A stretch of 41,753 bases of DNA from Propionibacteriaceae bacterium (GTDB lineage Bacteria > Actinomycetota > Actinomycetes > Propionibacteriales > Propionibacteriaceae), in the NCBI GenBank assembly GCA_030532825.1, contig JAUNKK010000019.1, positions 1 through 41,753 of the forward strand, read 5' to 3'. Numbering within the stretch: the stretch's first letter is position 1; each line of letters begins with the position of its first letter. Below are positions 34,286-41,753 of the stretch, piece after piece. Both the position numbers and the translations under genes were made by a program. The notes below the pieces were generated by a model that saw nothing but the letters and a program-made list of their open reading frames with translations, ran no database searches and was not told the origin of the DNA.

Positions 34286-36945
34286 GAAGTGCTCCTGACG
34301 AGTGGGGCTTCGGCAAGGACAATGCCGTCGAGGTCGAGGGGTTCCAGAACGGATGCGGCGCTGGCACACAGCACGAGGGCGGCGGTTCCGTCGGCGCGGT
34401 ATTCAGTAATCAGGGCACCAAGGAGGGCCTGGGCGCGCTCCGGGTCGATGCCCTCCACGGCGTCGATGAACGTCACCGATCCGGGGCGTGGGACGATGCG
34501 GCGCAGCGTAGCCAAGGGGTCCCGTTCGTGGGCCAGGTCGATGTAGCCGGTTCGGCGATGCACGGCAGCTGCCGCGCCCGGCAACAGCTCGCCCGCGACC
34601 CGGCCCCGCCCAGATGTGGTGCGCAACCGGCCTGACAGCGCCAGGGCCAGGCCGGTGCGGGCGCCAACGGGCCCGGCGATGCCGATCACGTTGCCGGGCT
34701 CTAGGGCCAGGCTGGTGGGCGGCACCAGGCCCTCGACGGTTAGGTCCTCGGTGTAGAGGATGTGGCTGGTGCCGGGCCAATCCGCCAGCTGTAGCTTTTC
34801 CGTCAGGACCTCCCCCTCCACATCGAAGGTCGGTAGCCACCGGTCAAGCCACGCGGGCAGCCACCACGCTCGCTCCCCCAGCAGCGCAAGGACCGCGGGC
34901 ACCAGGGTCATGCGAACCAGGAAGGCGTCGATAGCCACGCCGACCGCCAGGGCGAACGCGATCTGCTTGATGGAGCTGATCCCGCCGGGCACGAAGAACG
35001 CGAAGACGGCGAACATGATGAGGGCCGCAGCAACCACGACGGGGCCGGAGGCGGCGAAGCCGTGCCGAATGGCGTCGAGCGGGCTCTTGCCGTGAACGTA
35101 TTCCTCCCGGATCCGGGACACGAGGAACACCTCGTAGTCCATGGCGAGGCCGAACAGGATGCCCATGAGCAGGATCGGCAGGAAGGAGATCACGGGCATG
35201 CCTCGCTCAAGGTTAACCAAGTCTTTGAGGTGTCCGTCGTTGAAGACCAAGGCGGTGGCTCCGAAGGCCGCGCCCACAGAGAGCAGGAATCCGAGCGTGG
35301 CTTTGACGGGGACCCACACCGAGCGGAAAACCGCTGCCAGCAGCACCAGGGAGAGACCGGCCACGAGCACCGCGAATGGCAGCAGCGCCCCGGTGAGGCG
35401 ATCGTTGACGTCGATTTGGAGGGCGGTCATCCCGGTCACGGCGGTCGCCACGCCATAGCGCTCCTGCCACTCGTCGGCGTGGTCGCGCAGGGTCTGGACC
35501 AGTCGGGCCGTCGCCGGATCGTCGGGACCAGTGGTGGGCACGATCTGCAGCATCGCGACCTCCGCGTTCGGGTTCGGGGTGGCCAGCGGCACGTCGGCCA
35601 CCCCGTCGAGGGCCAGGACATCGCGCTTGAGGTCGGCGACGAGACCCAGCGGGTCGGTGGAACTGATGATGTCGGCGGTCAGCACCAAGGGGCCGTTGCG
35701 GCCGATCCCGAAGTGCTCCGTGATGAGGTCATAGGTGACGCGGTCCGGGGCGCCTTCGGCATGCTGCCCGGAGTTCGGGAGGGCGGTGCGCAGCCCGAAG
35801 CCCGGCACGGTCAGAGTTCCCAACGCGGCAATGACCACGACGACCACCACGACGGGGCGCGCCGTGGTGACCTTGGCCCACCAGGCAAAGGCCCCGCGCT
35901 CTGCCCCTTGGGCGGCCGGGCGTTTCCGGGGCCGGGGGCGCAGCCGTTCCTTGAGCAGGCCAAGCAACGCTGGGAGCAGCGTCAGTGCGATGGCGACGGC
36001 GAGGACGATGGCTAGGGCCGCGAAGACCCCCATGACGGTGAGGAATGGGATGCCGGAGATCCCGAGGCCGAGCAGGGCGATGAACACGGTCAGCCCGGCG
36101 AAGACCACGGCCGACCCGGCGGTGCCGGTGGCGCGCGCGGCGGACTCCTCGGGGGCCATGCCGTCGCGTAGCTGGTCCCGGTGTCGGGAGAGGATGAACA
36201 GCGTGTAGTCGATGCCGACGGCCAGGCCGAGCATGACCGCCAGCATTGGAGTGGTGGAGTTGATGGTGGTCACCCGCGCTACCAGCATCAGGATGGCGAA
36301 GGTGATGCCCACGCCGAGTACGGCCGTCAGCAGCGGCAGCCCAGCCGCAATCAACGACCCGAGCAGGATGGTTAGCACAATCAGCGCTATGCCCAGGCCG
36401 ATTGCCTCTATGACGCTCAGCTCCGGCAGTTCGATGTTGAAAGCCTGACCGCCCATGTCCAAGGTGGCGTCGGCGGGGAGCCGGGAGGCCATCTGCTCGG
36501 CGACGGCGGTTAGCTGATGCAGCTGTGCCTCCGTCGGGGCCCCCGTAACGTTCAGCAGAATCACGACCATCGCGGCCCGCCCGTCCGGAGAGACCAAGCC
36601 CGCGAGGTTTTCATTCCACGGCGAGGTCACGCTGTCTACGATGTCGAGAGTCCCCAGCTCCGCGACGGTGTCTTCGACGATGTCGCGGAACTCGTCGACG
36701 GTATGTCCCTCAGACGCAACGAAGATCGCACTGGCCTGCGTCATCGCGCCTTGTGGGAAGGTCATGTGCAGCTTGTCGATGGCCTCTTGAGATGAGGTGC
36801 CGGGGATCTTGAAGACGTCCTCGAAGCGGCCGTGGAAGGCGGCGGCCAGCCCCCCGGCGAGGAGGCCCACGAACAGCCAGACGGCCAGGACGGTTTTGGC
36901 ATGGCGGTAGCACCAGCGGCCGAGGGCGTAGAGCTGAGCAGACAT
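34282..36945 (-). CDS. MMPL/RND-type transporter with a degenerate ABC-like C-terminal domain
   Basis: 887 residues. Residues 1-720 form an MMPL transporter: two six-helix halves with large outside loops, for example AVMLGLAVGIDYTLFILSRHRDQ and LPILLMGILFGLAMDYEVFL. These helix-4 motifs (GxxxDY) carry the proton-relay aspartates. Residues about 722-887 resemble an ABC ATPase in decay: a P-loop-like GIAGPVGARTGLALALSG in which the lysine is replaced by arginine, a Walker B-like SVTFIDAVEGID without the catalytic glutamate, and no LSGGQ signature. The ATG has an AAGGAA site. It lies downstream of the dyad operators at 36957-37001 and is coupled to the YhgE-like gene. Confidence 0.9.
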   Translation of the reverse strand: MSAQLYALGRWCYRHAKTVLAVWLFVGLLAGGLAAAFHGRFEDVFKIPGTSSQEAIDKLHMTFPQGAMTQASAIFVASEGHTVDEFRDIVEDTVAELGTLDIVDSVTSPWNENLAGLVSPDGRAAMVVILLNVTGAPTEAQLHQLTAVAEQMASRLPADATLDMGGQAFNIELPELSVIEAIGLGIALIVLTILLGSLIAAGLPLLTAVLGVGITFAILMLVARVTTINSTTPMLAVMLGLAVGIDYTLFILSRHRDQLRDGMAPEESAARATGTAGSAVVFAGLTVFIALLGLGISGIPFLTVMGVFAALAIVLAVAIALTLLPALLGLLKERLRPRPRKRPAAQGAERGAFAWWAKVTTARPVVVVVVVIAALGTLTVPGFGLRTALPNSGQHAEGAPDRVTYDLITEHFGIGRNGPLVLTADIISSTDPLGLVADLKRDVLALDGVADVPLATPNPNAEVAMLQIVPTTGPDDPATARLVQTLRDHADEWQERYGVATAVTGMTALQIDVNDRLTGALLPFAVLVAGLSLVLLAAVFRSVWVPVKATLGFLLSVGAAFGATALVFNDGHLKDLVNLERGMPVISFLPILLMGILFGLAMDYEVFLVSRIREEYVHGKSPLDAIRHGFAASGPVVVAAALIMFAVFAFFVPGGISSIKQIAFALAVGVAIDAFLVRMTLVPAVLALLGERAWWLPAWLDRWLPTFDVEGEVLTEKLQLADWPGTSHILYTEDLTVEGLVPPTSLALEPGNVIGIAGPVGARTGLALALSGRLRTTSGRGRVAGELLPGAAAAVHRRTGYIDLAHERDPLATLRRIVPRPGSVTFIDAVEGIDPERAQALLGALITEYRADGTAALVLCASAASVLEPLDLDGIVLAEAPLVRSTS

Positions 36946-36956
36946 GATTCCTTACT

Positions 36957-37001
36957 TCGATACAAGATCGTATGCAGGCTCAGCATACAGTTCTGTATCG
37001 A
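36957..37001. promoter_or_regulatory. Double dyad operator between the MMPL and TetR genes
   Basis: Outer arms TCGATACA (36957-36964) and TGTATCGA (36994-37001) and inner arms GTATG (36970-36974) and CATAC (36984-36988) share one centre at 36979. Each half is itself a TetR-style site: ATACAGTTCTGTAT (36985-36998) has perfect 6-base arms, and ATACAAGATCGTAT (36960-36973) has 4-base arms. The position just before the MMPL start suggests control by the divergent TetR protein. Confidence 0.6.
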
Positions 37002-37045
37002 GACCGCAACCCCCACCTCGGGGCGGCAGCCTCTAAGCTGAGGGC

Positions 37046-37645
37046 ATGACCGAGTTGACGCCGCGGCGGGAGGCCACCGTTGGCCGCCTCGTGGACGCGG
37101 CCATCCGGCAGTTCGCTGCCACCGGTATCGACGGCACGAGTGTCGAGCAGTTGTGCGAGGCCGCCGGTTTCTCTCGCGGCGCCTTCTATTCAAATTTCCA
37201 GTCCAAGGACGACCTGTGCATGGCCGTCATTGAGCACCACCGTGACACGATCCTGAGCAGCCTGACTGACGCCGTCGCGGAACTGCCCGAGGACGCGGAC
37301 GTCGGCTGGGTCGCGGGAACGGCCATCCGCAGCGTCTTCGACGCGATCATCCCCAACCAGGAGATGCGCGTGACGCTGCTGGAGATCCGGCTCCGCGCAT
37401 CGCGCAACCCCGAATTGGCCGACCGGCTATATGCGCTGAGCGATGAGACCCGCCCCATTCTCACGGAGTTCATCGACGACCTGGCCCGGCGCACCAACGT
37501 CGCCTTCACCCTGGAGACCGGGCAGATTCTGGACGTCTTCGAGGCGCTGTATTTCTACGGCTCGAAGTCCAACGGGGAGGCGGCCATGAACGAACTGCTG
37601 CGCCCCGTGGCCGTGGCCCTCACCCGGCCCCTCACGATCCGCTGA
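37046..37645 (+). CDS. TetR/AcrR-family repressor, likely of the MMPL-YhgE operon
   Basis: 199 residues. The helix-turn-helix is TSVEQLCEAAGFSRGAFYSNFQSKDDL (about 32-58), the classical TetR/AcrR pattern. The C-terminal domain is helical and would bind a ligand. It is divergent from the MMPL gene with 100 bases between them that carry the dyad operators, so it most likely represses both that operon and itself. The inducer is unknown; lipophilic compounds are common for this class. Confidence 0.93.
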   Translation: MTELTPRREATVGRLVDAAIRQFAATGIDGTSVEQLCEAAGFSRGAFYSNFQSKDDLCMAVIEHHRDTILSSLTDAVAELPEDADVGWVAGTAIRSVFDAIIPNQEMRVTLLEIRLRASRNPELADRLYALSDETRPILTEFIDDLARRTNVAFTLETGQILDVFEALYFYGSKSNGEAAMNELLRPVAVALTRPLTIR

Positions 37646-37653
37646 GCACAACG

Positions 37654-37667
37654 GACCCGTCCGGGTC
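37654..37667 (+). terminator. Short GC hairpin after the TetR gene
   Basis: GACCC (37654-37658) and GGGTC (37663-37667) pair around GTCC, nine bases after the TetR stop. There is no U-run, so support is limited. Confidence 0.3.
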
Positions 37668-37733
37668 GCCTCGCCCTCGGGTGAGCTTAGCGCCGGGCCT
37701 GACAAGAGCTGGCGCATTCGCCAGACTGGGGGC

Positions 37734-38336
37734 ATGAGCATCGAGCGAGTAGTGACCGCAGCGCCCGGGGCACCGGACTTCGAGAACAACGCCTGGATCG
37801 TCGGCAACGACCGCGAGGTGATCGTCATCGATCCGGCCCACCAGCCGGACCGCGTGGCCCTGGCCGTTGGCGAGCGTCAGGTCCTGGCGGTGTTGCTGAC
37901 CCACGGCCACTGGGATCACGTGACGGCCGCCCCCGCCTTCGCCGCCCTGATGTCCGGCCCGCCCGTCTACCTCAACCCCGCCGACGAGTTCCTGTGGCGG
38001 GAAACCCACCCCGAGGAAGAGTTCCAGCCCCTCGGCGATGGGCAGCAGTTCCGCGTCGCCGACCTCACCTTGACGGCCGTCGCCACCCCGGGGCACACCC
38101 CCGGCTCGACGTGTTTCACCACTCCCGGGACAGCCTTCACGGGCGACACCCTCTTCGAGGGCGGACCGGGCGCGACCCGGTGGGCCTACTCGGACTTCCC
38201 AACCATCATCGAGTCCATTGAGGGGCGGCTCCTCACCCTGCCGGACGCCACCGTCGTGCACACCGGTCACGGCCCTGACACGACCATCGGAACCGAGCGC
38301 CCGCACCTAGCCGAGTGGATTGCCCGAGGCTGGTAA
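37734..38336 (+). CDS. Metallo-beta-lactamase-fold hydrolase (glyoxalase II-like)
   Basis: 200 residues. The zinc-binding motif THGHWDH (H57, H59, D61, H62) is followed by PGHTPGS (H121), FTGDTLF (D138) and HTGHG (H179), a full two-zinc set. The short size and the GHTPGS pattern place it with the glyoxalase II/YcbL-like hydrolases, which cleave thioesters such as S-lactoylglutathione or mycothiol/bacillithiol analogues; the true substrate is unknown. GGGGG precedes the ATG. A small hairpin (CTGGCG/CGCCAG, 37709-37724) lies just upstream. Confidence 0.9.
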   Translation: MSIERVVTAAPGAPDFENNAWIVGNDREVIVIDPAHQPDRVALAVGERQVLAVLLTHGHWDHVTAAPAFAALMSGPPVYLNPADEFLWRETHPEEEFQPLGDGQQFRVADLTLTAVATPGHTPGSTCFTTPGTAFTGDTLFEGGPGATRWAYSDFPTIIESIEGRLLTLPDATVVHTGHGPDTTIGTERPHLAEWIARGW

Positions 38337-38364
38337 CCCCCAACGGCCGAGGGCGACATCGGGG

Positions 38365-38421
38365 AGGCCCGCAGGGCCTGAGACCCAGCCGCTGGGTCAC
38401 GTCGGAGACCCGCTCGACGTG
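38365..38421 (+). terminator. Three consecutive hairpins between the hydrolase gene and galE
   Basis: AGGCCC/GGGCCT (38365-38370 with 38374-38379), GACCCAG/CTGGGTC (38382-38388 with 38392-38398) and CACGTC/GACGTG (38398-38403 with 38416-38421). The first two have 3-base loops. They begin 28 bases past the hydrolase stop and probably end that transcript. The 110 bases from there to galE hold no clear promoter. Confidence 0.45.
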
Positions 38422-38530
38422 ATCTCCGGGCTCTCAAGCAGTGGCCCTTCCTCCTCGCTACTGGCTTGCGCATCCTGCTCCCCGGGCGGCCGATCGCCGG
38501 TAAAGTTGGGGCGCACGGATAGGAGCAACA

Positions 38531-39520
38531 ATGAAGATTCTCATCACCGGCGGTGCCGGGTACATCGGGAGCACCGTCGCCTCGGCCTGCGAGGATGCGG
38601 GACACAGCGTCGTCATCCTCGACGACTTCTCGACGGGGCGCCGCGAGTTCGTGGGCGACCGGCCGCTCTACGAGGGCGATATCGCCGACGACGCGCTACT
38701 GGACCGGCTGTTTGCCGAGCAGCCGATCGACGCGGTGGTCCATTGTGCCGCGAAGATCGTGGTCCCCGAGTCGGTGGCCGAGCCTCTGGCCTACTACGAG
38801 AACAACGTCTCCAAGACCGTGACCCTGCTGGCGGCTCTCCAGCGCAATGGCATCCAGCGGTTCCTGTTCAGCTCCTCCGCCTCCATCTACGCACCAGACG
38901 AGAACTTCGTCGTCACCGAGGAGTCGCCGCTGCAACCCGGCTCGCCCTATGCGCGCACGAAGTTCATGGTGGAGTTGATCCTGCAGGACTTCACGAAAGC
39001 CAGCGACGTGCGAGTGGCATCTCTGCGCTATTTCAACCCCATCGGCACCGATCCGAAGCTGCGCAGCGGGCAGCAACTGGAGAAGCCCTCCCACGTCCTG
39101 GCGAAGCTGCTGGAGGCCTGGGACAACAAGGAAACCTTCACGGTCACCGGGGTCGACTGGCCTACCCGCGACGGCTCCGGCATCCGTGACTACATCCACG
39201 TCTGGGACCTAGCCCAGGCACACGTCGCCGCCCTGGAGGGTTTCGACGCCGCCACCGCCGGGGAGCCCTACCAGGTGTTCAACATCGGCACGGGCAATGG
39301 CGTGACCGTCAAGGAGTTGGCTGCCAGCTTCAAAGAAATCACGGGCGACCCCCTCGACGTGCGCTTCGGCGATCCACGGCCCGGTGATGTGGCCGGCGTT
39401 TACACCGTCTCGAAGAAGGCCAAGGAAGTGCTGGGCTGGGAGGCCAAGCTGACCGAAACCGAAGCCGTGCGCGACGCCATCGCTTGGCTGCCAGTCCGCA
39501 AGGAGAAGCTTGGTTACTGA
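38531..39520 (+). CDS. galE: UDP-glucose 4-epimerase
   Basis: 329 residues, usual for GalE. The NAD-binding start is MKILITGGAGYIGSTVA. The catalytic Y140-x3-K144 lies in SPYARTKFM, and FSSSASIYAP supplies the conserved serine. Substrate-side motifs include RYFNPIGTDP and RDYIHVWDLAQAHVAAL. It interconverts UDP-galactose and UDP-glucose, which fits galactose released by LacZ and also surface-sugar synthesis. AGGAG stands before the ATG. Its 3' end overlaps the DLW-39-like gene on the other strand by seven bases. Confidence 0.96.
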   Translation: MKILITGGAGYIGSTVASACEDAGHSVVILDDFSTGRREFVGDRPLYEGDIADDALLDRLFAEQPIDAVVHCAAKIVVPESVAEPLAYYENNVSKTVTLLAALQRNGIQRFLFSSSASIYAPDENFVVTEESPLQPGSPYARTKFMVELILQDFTKASDVRVASLRYFNPIGTDPKLRSGQQLEKPSHVLAKLLEAWDNKETFTVTGVDWPTRDGSGIRDYIHVWDLAQAHVAALEGFDAATAGEPYQVFNIGTGNGVTVKELAASFKEITGDPLDVRFGDPRPGDVAGVYTVSKKAKEVLGWEAKLTETEAVRDAIAWLPVRKEKLGY

Positions 39521-39639
39521 GGGTCCGTGGCCTCAGCCCAGAGCTGGCGGCGTTTCTCCGCCTTCCGTCGATCCAGCAGGCCCGTCACCAGGAACACCCC
39601 GGCAAGCATGAACAAGGTCCAAATCACTTTGCGAATCAT
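39514..39639 (-). CDS. DLW-39-like micro-protein
   Basis: 41 residues from the ATG at 39639: MIRKVIWTLFMLAGVFLVTG, then LLDRRKAEKRRQLWAEATDP and a final Q. One membrane helix with a basic tail ends in LWAEATDP, the hallmark of the actinobacterial DLW-39 family of about 39 residues. Here the tripeptide is QLW instead of DLW. Its function is not known. Family members usually lie near gyrA, as far as I recall; here it faces galE tail to tail with a seven-base overlap. The longer in-frame ORF to 40008 shadows the kinase gene. Confidence 0.75.
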   Translation of the reverse strand: MIRKVIWTLFMLAGVFLVTGLLDRRKAEKRRQLWAEATDPQ

Positions 39640-39766
39640 GGCCGTCAACCTACCCGGCTCAGCGGCTTTCGACACGCAACGCTGGACCTGAGTAGGGATC
39701 AATCCGGGGAAACCATGACCGCGGTATGACGCCCAGCTGTGATGATCCCCCATAGGCTTATCTCCT

Positions 39767-40957
39767 ATGAAGGCAGCGCTATCAGAGCCGCGCCGCCGCC
39801 AGGTAGTCGATGCCGCGGCGGCGCTCGCGGCGTTCCTGCTGCTGGTTGCTCCAATGGCCTTCCTGCAGGTCCCCAATCGTGCACCCGCGATCGCCTGGTC
39901 TGCGCTGATGGTGGCATCGCTCGCGTTCCGTCGCACCAACCCGCTGCTAGCCGTCGGGCTGTGCGCGGCCGCCGGAACTGGGATGGCGGTCCAACTCTCC
40001 TCCCCCACCCCGGCGGTGTTCGTGGTGTTGGCGATTTGCTACGCCGCCGCGCGGTATCTCAGTCCCGGGGCGGGGGCCGTGGTGATTCCCATCGGGATTG
40101 CGGCGTCGTTCGTCGGGCCGTTCTCGTGGCTGACGCGCATCCCGCAGGGGCAGCGATTCGTCGCGGCTGGGTTGCTGATCACGATCTGTCTGGCTTTGGT
40201 CAGCAGCGCCTACCTGCTCGGCCGACATGTGGCGGAACGTAGTCGGCTGGCTGATCTGGAGCAGGCACTGACGGAGGAGCGTTTCCTGGCCGGGTCGCGA
40301 AACACGCAGCAGGCCAGCGAGTTGGCGGAGGGTCGCGCCCGCACGGAGGTGGCCCGCGAGTTGCACGATGTTGTCGCCCACTCCCTGTCGGTGATCGTGG
40401 TGCAGGCGGAGGGAGCCAGAGCCTTGGCCGCCAAAAAGCCCGAGGCCGCCGTCGAAGCCCTCGACGTGATCGCCCGGACCGGCCGCAGTTCGATCTCCGA
40501 AATGCGGCGAATCGTATCGCTGCTGCGCGGCGAGTCGGATGCCGCCTTCGGGCCGACGCCGTCCCTGCCGCAGATCCCGGAGATGGTGGCCAAAGCCGGC
40601 CCCCGGATCACGCTCCAGATGCCCAAGGACCTACCGCTGGTCCCTGAGTCTTTGGGGCTCACGGCCTACCGGGTAATCCAGGAGTCGGTGACCAACTTCC
40701 TGAAGCACGCCGGCCCCACCGCCCAGGCCACCGCCACCGTGACGCTCACCACCGACGCCATCGATATCCGTGTCAGCGACGACGGGGTCGGCGTGCAAGC
40801 AGCACCCGACGGCCAAGGGGCGGGGCTGCGCGGCATGAAGGAACGGGTCGCGGCCATGGGCGGCACGTTCAAGGCCGGGCCGCGCACGGGTGGCGGCTAC
40901 GAGGTCCGCGCCAGGCTGCCCCTCCCGTCGCAGTTGGGCCGTAGTTGGCTGAAATGA
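39767..40957 (+). CDS. Two-component sensor histidine kinase (NarL-type partner)
   Basis: 396 residues. Four or five membrane helices lie in the first 152 residues, without a large outside domain. A short coiled region follows, then the HisKA_3 dimer domain with the phosphorylated histidine H200 in VARELHDVVAHSLSVI. The HATPase domain has AYRVIQESVTNFLKHA (N box) and SDDGVGV and GAGLRGMKERVAAMGG (G boxes). It would sense a membrane or envelope signal and phosphorylate the response regulator encoded next. No clear ribosome binding site stands before the ATG, so leaderless translation is possible. Confidence 0.93.
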   Translation: MKAALSEPRRRQVVDAAAALAAFLLLVAPMAFLQVPNRAPAIAWSALMVASLAFRRTNPLLAVGLCAAAGTGMAVQLSSPTPAVFVVLAICYAAARYLSPGAGAVVIPIGIAASFVGPFSWLTRIPQGQRFVAAGLLITICLALVSSAYLLGRHVAERSRLADLEQALTEERFLAGSRNTQQASELAEGRARTEVARELHDVVAHSLSVIVVQAEGARALAAKKPEAAVEALDVIARTGRSSISEMRRIVSLLRGESDAAFGPTPSLPQIPEMVAKAGPRITLQMPKDLPLVPESLGLTAYRVIQESVTNFLKHAGPTAQATATVTLTTDAIDIRVSDDGVGVQAAPDGQGAGLRGMKERVAAMGGTFKAGPRTGGGYEVRARLPLPSQLGRSWLK

Positions 40958-40971
40958 GAGAGGAAACAAGA

Positions 40972-41622
40972 GTGATCAAAGTCCTACTGGCCGACGACCA
41001 GTCCCTGGTACGCAGCGGCTTCCGGATGCTCATCGACTCAGCCGACGACATGGAGACCGTCGGCGAGGTGTCCACCGGGGCCGACGCGGTGGCTGTGGTA
41101 CGGTCCCGGCCCGTGGATGTGGTGCTGATGGACATCCGGATGCCGGTCATGGACGGCACGGAGGCCACCCGTCAGATCACGCAACTCACTGATCGAACGA
41201 AGGTTCTGGTCTTGACCACCTTCGATCTTGACGAGTACGTCTTCGCGGCGCTGCGCAACGGCGCCTCCGGCTTCCTGCTGAAAGACGCCCTGCCCGACGA
41301 CCTGCTGGGCGCTATCCGCACCGTCGCTCAAGGCGGCGCGATCGTGGCCCCGTCGGCCACCCGTCGACTGCTGGATCACATTGCCCCGAAGCTTCCCGCC
41401 GGGAAAGGTCCCGACACCTCCGCGCTCGATATCCTCACCGAGCGGGAGCGGGAGGTCCTGATGGAGGTGGCGCGCGGAGCCAACAACGCGGAGATCGGAG
41501 CCAGGTTGTACATGGCCGAGGGCACCGTAAAAACCCATATTGGGCGGCTGCTGTCGAAGCTACAGGCCCGCGACCGCGTCGGCCTGGTGCTCATCGCCCA
41601 CGAGTGCGGGCTGTTGGGCTGA
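40972..41622 (+). CDS. LuxR/NarL-type response regulator
   Basis: 216 residues from the GTG at 40972, giving MIKVLLADDQ, the usual start, with AGAGGA upstream. The receiver domain has acidic residues D8 and D9, phosphorylation site D54 in VVLMDIRMP and the conserved threonine and lysine regions VLVLTTFDLDEY and FLLKDALPDDLL. The C-terminal LuxR helix-turn-helix is LTEREREVLMEVARGANNAEI and YMAEGTVKTHIGRLLSKL. An ATG at 40954 overlaps the kinase stop (ATGA) and is the alternative start. Target genes are not identified; the stop codon lies in a terminator-like hairpin. Confidence 0.95.
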   Translation: MIKVLLADDQSLVRSGFRMLIDSADDMETVGEVSTGADAVAVVRSRPVDVVLMDIRMPVMDGTEATRQITQLTDRTKVLVLTTFDLDEYVFAALRNGASGFLLKDALPDDLLGAIRTVAQGGAIVAPSATRRLLDHIAPKLPAGKGPDTSALDILTEREREVLMEVARGANNAEIGARLYMAEGTVKTHIGRLLSKLQARDRVGLVLIAHECGLLG

Positions 41623-41639
41623 CGCCTCAGCCCAACAGC
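41610..41639 (+). terminator. 13-base-pair inverted repeat overlapping the regulator stop codon
   Basis: GCTGTTGGGCTGA (41610-41622) pairs perfectly with TCAGCCCAACAGC (41627-41639) around a CGCC loop. The TGA of the response regulator closes the left arm. The U-run is lacking, which is common in GC-rich actinobacterial terminators. Confidence 0.65.
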
Positions 41640-41701
41640 ACCTACCTCGTCCGGGGTCAGCCGACGATGTCGGAGGCCACCATGCGAGCAGCCGACCCGA
41701 C

Positions 41702-41752
41702 TTAGAGGTTCCGCAGGTAGGTTATGGTTTGCGGGTGGGTCTGGAGGGCCAG
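41702..41752 (-). CDS. Possible C-terminal end of a gene running off the window
   Basis: On the minus strand the last bases read LALQTHPQTITYLRNL then TAA at 41702-41704. The sequence looks like a natural protein tail and a converging gene would fit the terminator at 41610-41639, but 16 codons are too few to identify it. Confidence 0.35.
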   Translation of the reverse strand: MALQTHPQTITYLRNL

Positions 41753-41753
41753 C

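Noticed and set aside
34760-36208. Several plus-strand frames antisense to the MMPL gene
   Set aside because: Compositionally biased (Arg, Thr, Ser, His) shadows of transmembrane codons.

Overview
The window is high-GC DNA with closely packed genes, GTG starts, many 4-base ATGA/GTGA overlaps, actinobacterial-type two-component and TetR genes, a DLW-39-like micro-protein and a menaquinone operon. This points to an actinomycete (Actinomycetota). The mix of menaquinone genes, E. coli-type transhydrogenase, glycerol kinase, LacZ and an IrtAB/YbtPQ-like metal transporter would fit a Propionibacteriaceae-type organism, but that placement is inference. No rRNA, tRNA, CRISPR array or insertion sequence was seen.

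Layout. 1-1865: tail of a siderophore-interacting ferric reductase, converging on an ABC-F ATPase. The ABC-F gene has a good promoter, a 7-codon leader peptide and competing hairpins that can hide its ribosome binding site. 1920-3068: wreck of an ABC-transporter operon. 3229-6405: a membrane-anchored alpha-helical protein and an OafA-type acyltransferase with SGNH domain. 6541-9474: pntAB transhydrogenase. 9475-9849: pnt promoter region and a strongly structured, unassigned element. 9850-14770: a small unknown gene, then menD, menC, menA and menE, all on the minus strand. 14831-17816: PLDc_N protein, orphan DhaL, then a nucleotidyltransferase coupled to an unusual galactokinase-like kinase (GKHTDY motif).

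17878-26946: a TetR regulator divergent from a six-gene operon that carries a likely DtxR/IdeR iron box. The operon encodes a YbtPQ/IrtAB-like ABC pair followed by a complete Opp/Dpp-type transporter (lipoprotein, two permeases, one two-headed ATPase). It reads as a metal or metallophore uptake system. 27008-31589: glpK and lacZ. 31643-37645: a YhgE/Pip-like protein and an MMPL transporter with a degenerate ABC-like C-terminal domain, divergent from a TetR regulator across a striking pair of dyad operators. 37734-41622: metallo-beta-lactamase-fold hydrolase, galE, a DLW-39-like micro-protein on the opposite strand, and a LuxR-type two-component system. The last bases probably hold the end of another minus-strand gene.

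The most promising leads are the ABC-F attenuator (1714-1865), the iron-box transporter operon (18574-26946), the MMPL/degenerate-ABC plus YhgE pair with its operators (31643-37645), the GKHTDY kinase plus nucleotidyltransferase pair (15802-17816) and the structured intergenic element at 9736-9827.
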